60,180 nucleotides of DNA from an uncultured Oscillospiraceae bacterium (GTDB lineage: Bacteria; Bacillota; Clostridia; Oscillospirales; Acutalibacteraceae): assembly GCA_900543215.1 (NCBI GenBank), contig UQQR01000009.1, forward strand, positions 1 through 60,180. The letters are read 5' to 3'. The translations under genes were made by a program, and so were the position numbers. The notes under the pieces are model-generated. The model saw only the letters and a program-made list of their open reading frames with translations, did not search any database and had not been told where the DNA came from. Every line of letters starts with the position of its first letter. Position 1 is the stretch's first letter. Positions 57,745 through 60,180 of the stretch are shown here, piece after piece.

Positions 57745-57773
57745 TTGACAGAAATGGCGGCTTGTGTTATACT
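57745..57773 (+). promoter_or_regulatory. Promoter of serS
   Basis: TTGACA (57745-57750) and TATACT (57768-57773), 17-bp spacer; the leader is ~30 nt, too short for a T-box. Confidence 0.9.
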
Positions 57774-57807
57774 TTAAAGAGATTTTGGCTTTATCGGAGG
57801 AATAATA

Positions 57808-59106
57808 ATGCTGGATATTAGATTTATTTGTGAAAATCCGGAGCTTGTAAAAGAAAATATAAAGAAAAAATTTGAAGACAAAAAGCTCCCGCTTGTTGAT
57901 GAAATAATTTCGCTTTACGGTGAAAAATGCAACGCAAACAACCGCGCGAACGAATTGCGTGCAAACCGCAACAAAATAAGTAAGCAAATAGGCGTGCTTA
58001 TGGCAAAGGGCGAGCGTGACGAAGCCGAAAAAATGAAAAAGCTCGTAAACGAGCAGGCAGAGGAATTAAAGGCGCTTGAGGAAAAAGAGGACGAGCTTCA
58101 GAAAAAAGTAACCGAAATACAGATGAAGATACCGAACATAGTCGACCCGAGCGTGCCTGTCGGAAAGGACGACAGCGAAAATGTTGAGGTTGAAAAATTC
58201 GGCGAGCAGACGCACCCCGATTTTGAAATACCCTACCACACCGATATTATGCAGCTGTTTGACGGCATAGACAAGGACGCCGCAGGCAAGGTTGCGGGCG
58301 AAGGCTTTTATTATCTGATGGGCGATATTGCGAGACTTCATTCAGCGGTACTCGCTTATGCCAAAGACTTTATGATAAACAAGGGTTTCACCTACTGCAT
58401 ACCTCCGTATATGATAAGAAGCAAGGTCGTAACGGGCGTTATGAGCTTTGAGGAAATGGACGCTATGATGTACAAAATCGAGGGTGAGGATCTGTACCTC
58501 ATAGGTACATCCGAACATTCTATGATAGGTAAATTTATAGACAGCCTGACCCCCGAGGAAAAACTGCCGCTTACCCTTACGAGCTATTCCCCCTGCTTCC
58601 GCAAGGAAAAGGGCGCTCACGGAATAGAGGAACGCGGAATTTACCGTATACATCAGTTTGAAAAGCAGGAAATGATAGTTATTTGCCGACCCGAAGAGAG
58701 TATGGATTGGTTCAATAAAATGTGGAGCTATTCGGTTGAGCTGTTCCGCAGTATGGATATACCGGTAAGAACTCTTGAATGTTGCACGGGCGACCTTGCG
58801 GACTTAAAGGTTAAATCCTATGATGTTGAGGCATGGTCTCCGAAACAGCAGAAGTATTTTGAGGTCTGCTCCTGCTCCAACCTCGGCGACGCACAGGCAA
58901 GGCGCCTCGGAATAAAGGTAAAGGGCACGGACGGTAAAAAATACCTTGCCCACACCCTTAACAATACCGTTGTTGCCCCTCCCCGTATGCTCATTGCTTT
59001 TCTTGAAAACAATCTCCGTTTTGACGGCGAGCATTACAGCGTTCTTATTCCTAAGGCATTACAGCCCTATATGGGCGGTAAGACCGTACTTACAAGCAAA
59101 AAATAA
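57808..59106 (+). CDS. serS: Seryl-tRNA synthetase
   Basis: 432 aa class II synthetase. N-terminal long antiparallel coiled coil (~35-105) that binds the tRNA(Ser) variable arm, then motif 2 CFRKEKGAHGIEERGIYRIH and motif 3 region LNNTVVAPPRMLIAFLEN. RBS GGAGGA. Monocistronic. Confidence 0.98.
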   Translation: MLDIRFICENPELVKENIKKKFEDKKLPLVDEIISLYGEKCNANNRANELRANRNKISKQIGVLMAKGERDEAEKMKKLVNEQAEELKALEEKEDELQKKVTEIQMKIPNIVDPSVPVGKDDSENVEVEKFGEQTHPDFEIPYHTDIMQLFDGIDKDAAGKVAGEGFYYLMGDIARLHSAVLAYAKDFMINKGFTYCIPPYMIRSKVVTGVMSFEEMDAMMYKIEGEDLYLIGTSEHSMIGKFIDSLTPEEKLPLTLTSYSPCFRKEKGAHGIEERGIYRIHQFEKQEMIVICRPEESMDWFNKMWSYSVELFRSMDIPVRTLECCTGDLADLKVKSYDVEAWSPKQQKYFEVCSCSNLGDAQARRLGIKVKGTDGKKYLAHTLNNTVVAPPRMLIAFLENNLRFDGEHYSVLIPKALQPYMGGKTVLTSKK

Positions 59107-59118
59107 ACAGTTTACCGC

Positions 59119-59150
59119 AAAGCGGCTGTCTAAAGACAGCCGCTTTAATT
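59119..59150 (+). terminator. Terminator of serS, overlapping the end of the hydrolase gene
   Basis: AAAGCGGCTGTC / GACAGCCGCTTT 12-bp perfect stem, TAAA loop, then AATTTATTATTTTT. The minus-strand gene's stop (59145-59147) is at its edge. Confidence 0.88.
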
Positions 59151-60116
59151 TATTATTTTTATATCTTCCGTATCTGTAATCGGATATGAAATAAGACGGC
59201 TGCCGTCAAGCTCCTCCCTGTGCATATCCACCGCGTTTATTCTGCTGTTATTGTAGGTTTTATAGCAGTAAATACCGCGGCTTGCGTTTATGCAGGAGGA
59301 ATAAATGGTTATTTCATACTTCCCGTTTTCAAGCTCGGTACATCCCCTTTGCTGTTCTACCGAGCCTAATATGTGGAAAAACTGGCTTATACTTTCCTTA
59401 TCATCCGCACCCGAACGGGAATTAAGCTTTACAAACGCCGCTCTCACAAATCTTGACTGAGACGACGCATCGCCCGGCAGACCCAAAGCGCCCATACCTC
59501 TGCTGTATGCCTTAAGCGCAACAGTAGCAGAAAATGTATTTATGGGGTTTTTGGGTGACAGAGCCATATAATTATCAAGCGCCGCCATCTGGAACAAAAA
59601 CGGCGGGTTATTTGTAAGGACCCCCACGGGATTACTGTACAGTTTAAGCCCTTCCTTTACGCTTTCAACCGTTACACACTCATCCTTATCGGCTATAAGC
59701 CAGTGGAGCTGTGCCGACGGCATATCTAAAAATCGTTCGTTTGTTATATTGGCATTTTTAAGAAACTGTACCGTTTCTTTTACGGTAGCGCACTTTGAAA
59801 GCACCCACGGTATAAATTCATACTGAGCGACATTTTCCCTGCCGCCGAGCGTTTCCTCGAAATATGCGTTGCCGACAAAATTAAGACCTGCGGCGCAAAG
59901 ACCTTTTTCGTTTGCGGCGTCGTAATAAAGCGGATAATCCTCGCTTATATGCGCCATACCTATGATTGCGTAGTGAGTCTTCGGCATATCGCCGCAATGT
60001 ATTTTGAATTCATAATTACGGGGCGTTACGGTCACGCTTTCACCGTAGGAAAATTCGTAATCAAGGTTTCTTCCGAAATAAAAATCATTTGTTTTGTAGG
60101 TTGCCGCCGTACACAT
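59145..60116 (-). CDS. Choloylglycine hydrolase-family protein (bile salt hydrolase/penicillin acylase-like)
   Basis: 323 aa Ntn-hydrolase. Start ATG 60116 (GAGGAG upstream) gives MCTAATY, so Cys2 becomes the N-terminal nucleophile. Other active-site positions are seen: Arg16/Asp19 in FGRNLDYE, Asn79 in AAGLNFVGNA, Asn170 in TNNPPF, Arg in SQSRFVRAAF. Length and motifs match bile salt hydrolases, which deconjugate glycine/taurine bile salts in the gut; penicillin V acylases share them. No signal peptide, so cytoplasmic. Confidence 0.9.
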   Translation of the reverse strand: MCTAATYKTNDFYFGRNLDYEFSYGESVTVTPRNYEFKIHCGDMPKTHYAIIGMAHISEDYPLYYDAANEKGLCAAGLNFVGNAYFEETLGGRENVAQYEFIPWVLSKCATVKETVQFLKNANITNERFLDMPSAQLHWLIADKDECVTVESVKEGLKLYSNPVGVLTNNPPFLFQMAALDNYMALSPKNPINTFSATVALKAYSRGMGALGLPGDASSQSRFVRAAFVKLNSRSGADDKESISQFFHILGSVEQQRGCTELENGKYEITIYSSCINASRGIYCYKTYNNSRINAVDMHREELDGSRLISYPITDTEDIKIIN

Positions 60117-60180
60117 ATGCTTTTCTCCTCGTATAATAAAGTAGTAGTTTTTAGTGTCCCTCTCCAAGGACATATGCTAC

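Noticed and set aside
57774..57807. Serine T-box before serS
   Set aside because: Leader from the consensus promoter is only ~30 nt, with no specifier loop or T-box sequence.
57688..57987. N-terminal extension of the small gene at 57451-57687
   Set aside because: The extension is antisense to the serS start and its promoter, and a good ribosome site precedes ATG 57687.
1..60180. Prophage, CRISPR array, conjugative element or biosynthetic cluster
   Set aside because: No integrase, phage structural, relaxase, cas or multidomain synthase genes and no regularly spaced repeats; the gene content is core chromosomal.

Overview
The window looks like a chromosomal segment of a spore-forming, gut-type Clostridia, probably an Oscillospiraceae/Ruminococcaceae relative; this placement is inferred from gene content, and the species is not identified. 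Supporting signs are sporulation genes (spoVAD, a spoVAF/gerA-type gene, spoVB, yabP, yabQ), Firmicutes replication-loading genes (dnaD, dnaI), DUF4364, DUF4830 and CD1247-type proteins, strong AGGAGG ribosome sites, TTGACA-17-TATAAT promoters, frequent TTG/GTG starts, and a bile-salt-hydrolase-like gene. Nearly everything is core housekeeping. I see no prophage, CRISPR array or complete transposon.

Layout. 1-8.8 kb: a truncated membrane ORF, a DMT exporter, tRNA-Thr(GGT), an isolated spoVAD, a complete branched-chain amino acid ABC operon (livJ-livH-livM-livG-livF) with an attenuator after livJ, a PfkB sugar kinase and tRNA-Arg(ACG). 8.9-17 kb: mgtE behind a structured leader, a divergent phosphatase-ruvX pair, a znuACB zinc importer with a Zur-like operator, and a CPBP-like protein with ktrB/ktrA potassium uptake. 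17-24 kb: a second DMT transporter, an iron alcohol dehydrogenase, gap, a degenerate kinase-like ORF, luxS, a rhodanese-TtcA fusion and DUF4364. 24-36 kb (minus strand): two FAD oxidoreductases, a phosphatase, lemA, an HtrA protease, the spoVAF-like gene, then GNAT-dnaD-dnaI-mnmG.

35.8-37.7 kb is the only accessory-looking patch: a decayed Gfo/Idh oxidoreductase abuts a small AT-rich SLOG gene, followed by an FMN-riboswitch-controlled ribU. 37.7-41.8 kb is the hup-rqcP-yabP-yabQ-divIC-S1 cluster with rlmL and mscL; it is interrupted between rqcP and yabP by a 260-bp hairpin-rich element bounded by 29-bp direct repeats. 41.9-52.5 kb holds spoVB-mtnN, a zinc-ribbon protein, and the overlapping recJ-relA-dtd-MBL-hemZ-uridine-kinase-like operon. 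52.6-60.1 kb holds an orphan MsmK-type sugar ATPase, rsuA, a DUF4830 gene, ispD-ispF, a Cys/Asp-rich zinc-ribbon protein, efp, a small unknown gene, serS and the choloylglycine hydrolase.

Functional links include mtnN and luxS (SAH recycling and AI-2 precursor), dnaD/dnaI helicase loading, and yabP/yabQ/spoVB/spoVAD/spoVAF spore cortex and germination. No complete new system is evident. The best novelty candidates are the mgtE leader RNA (10249-10386), the repeat-bounded hairpin element (40928-41187), ribosome sites hidden in intergenic hairpins, and the degenerate kinase-like and CPBP-like proteins.
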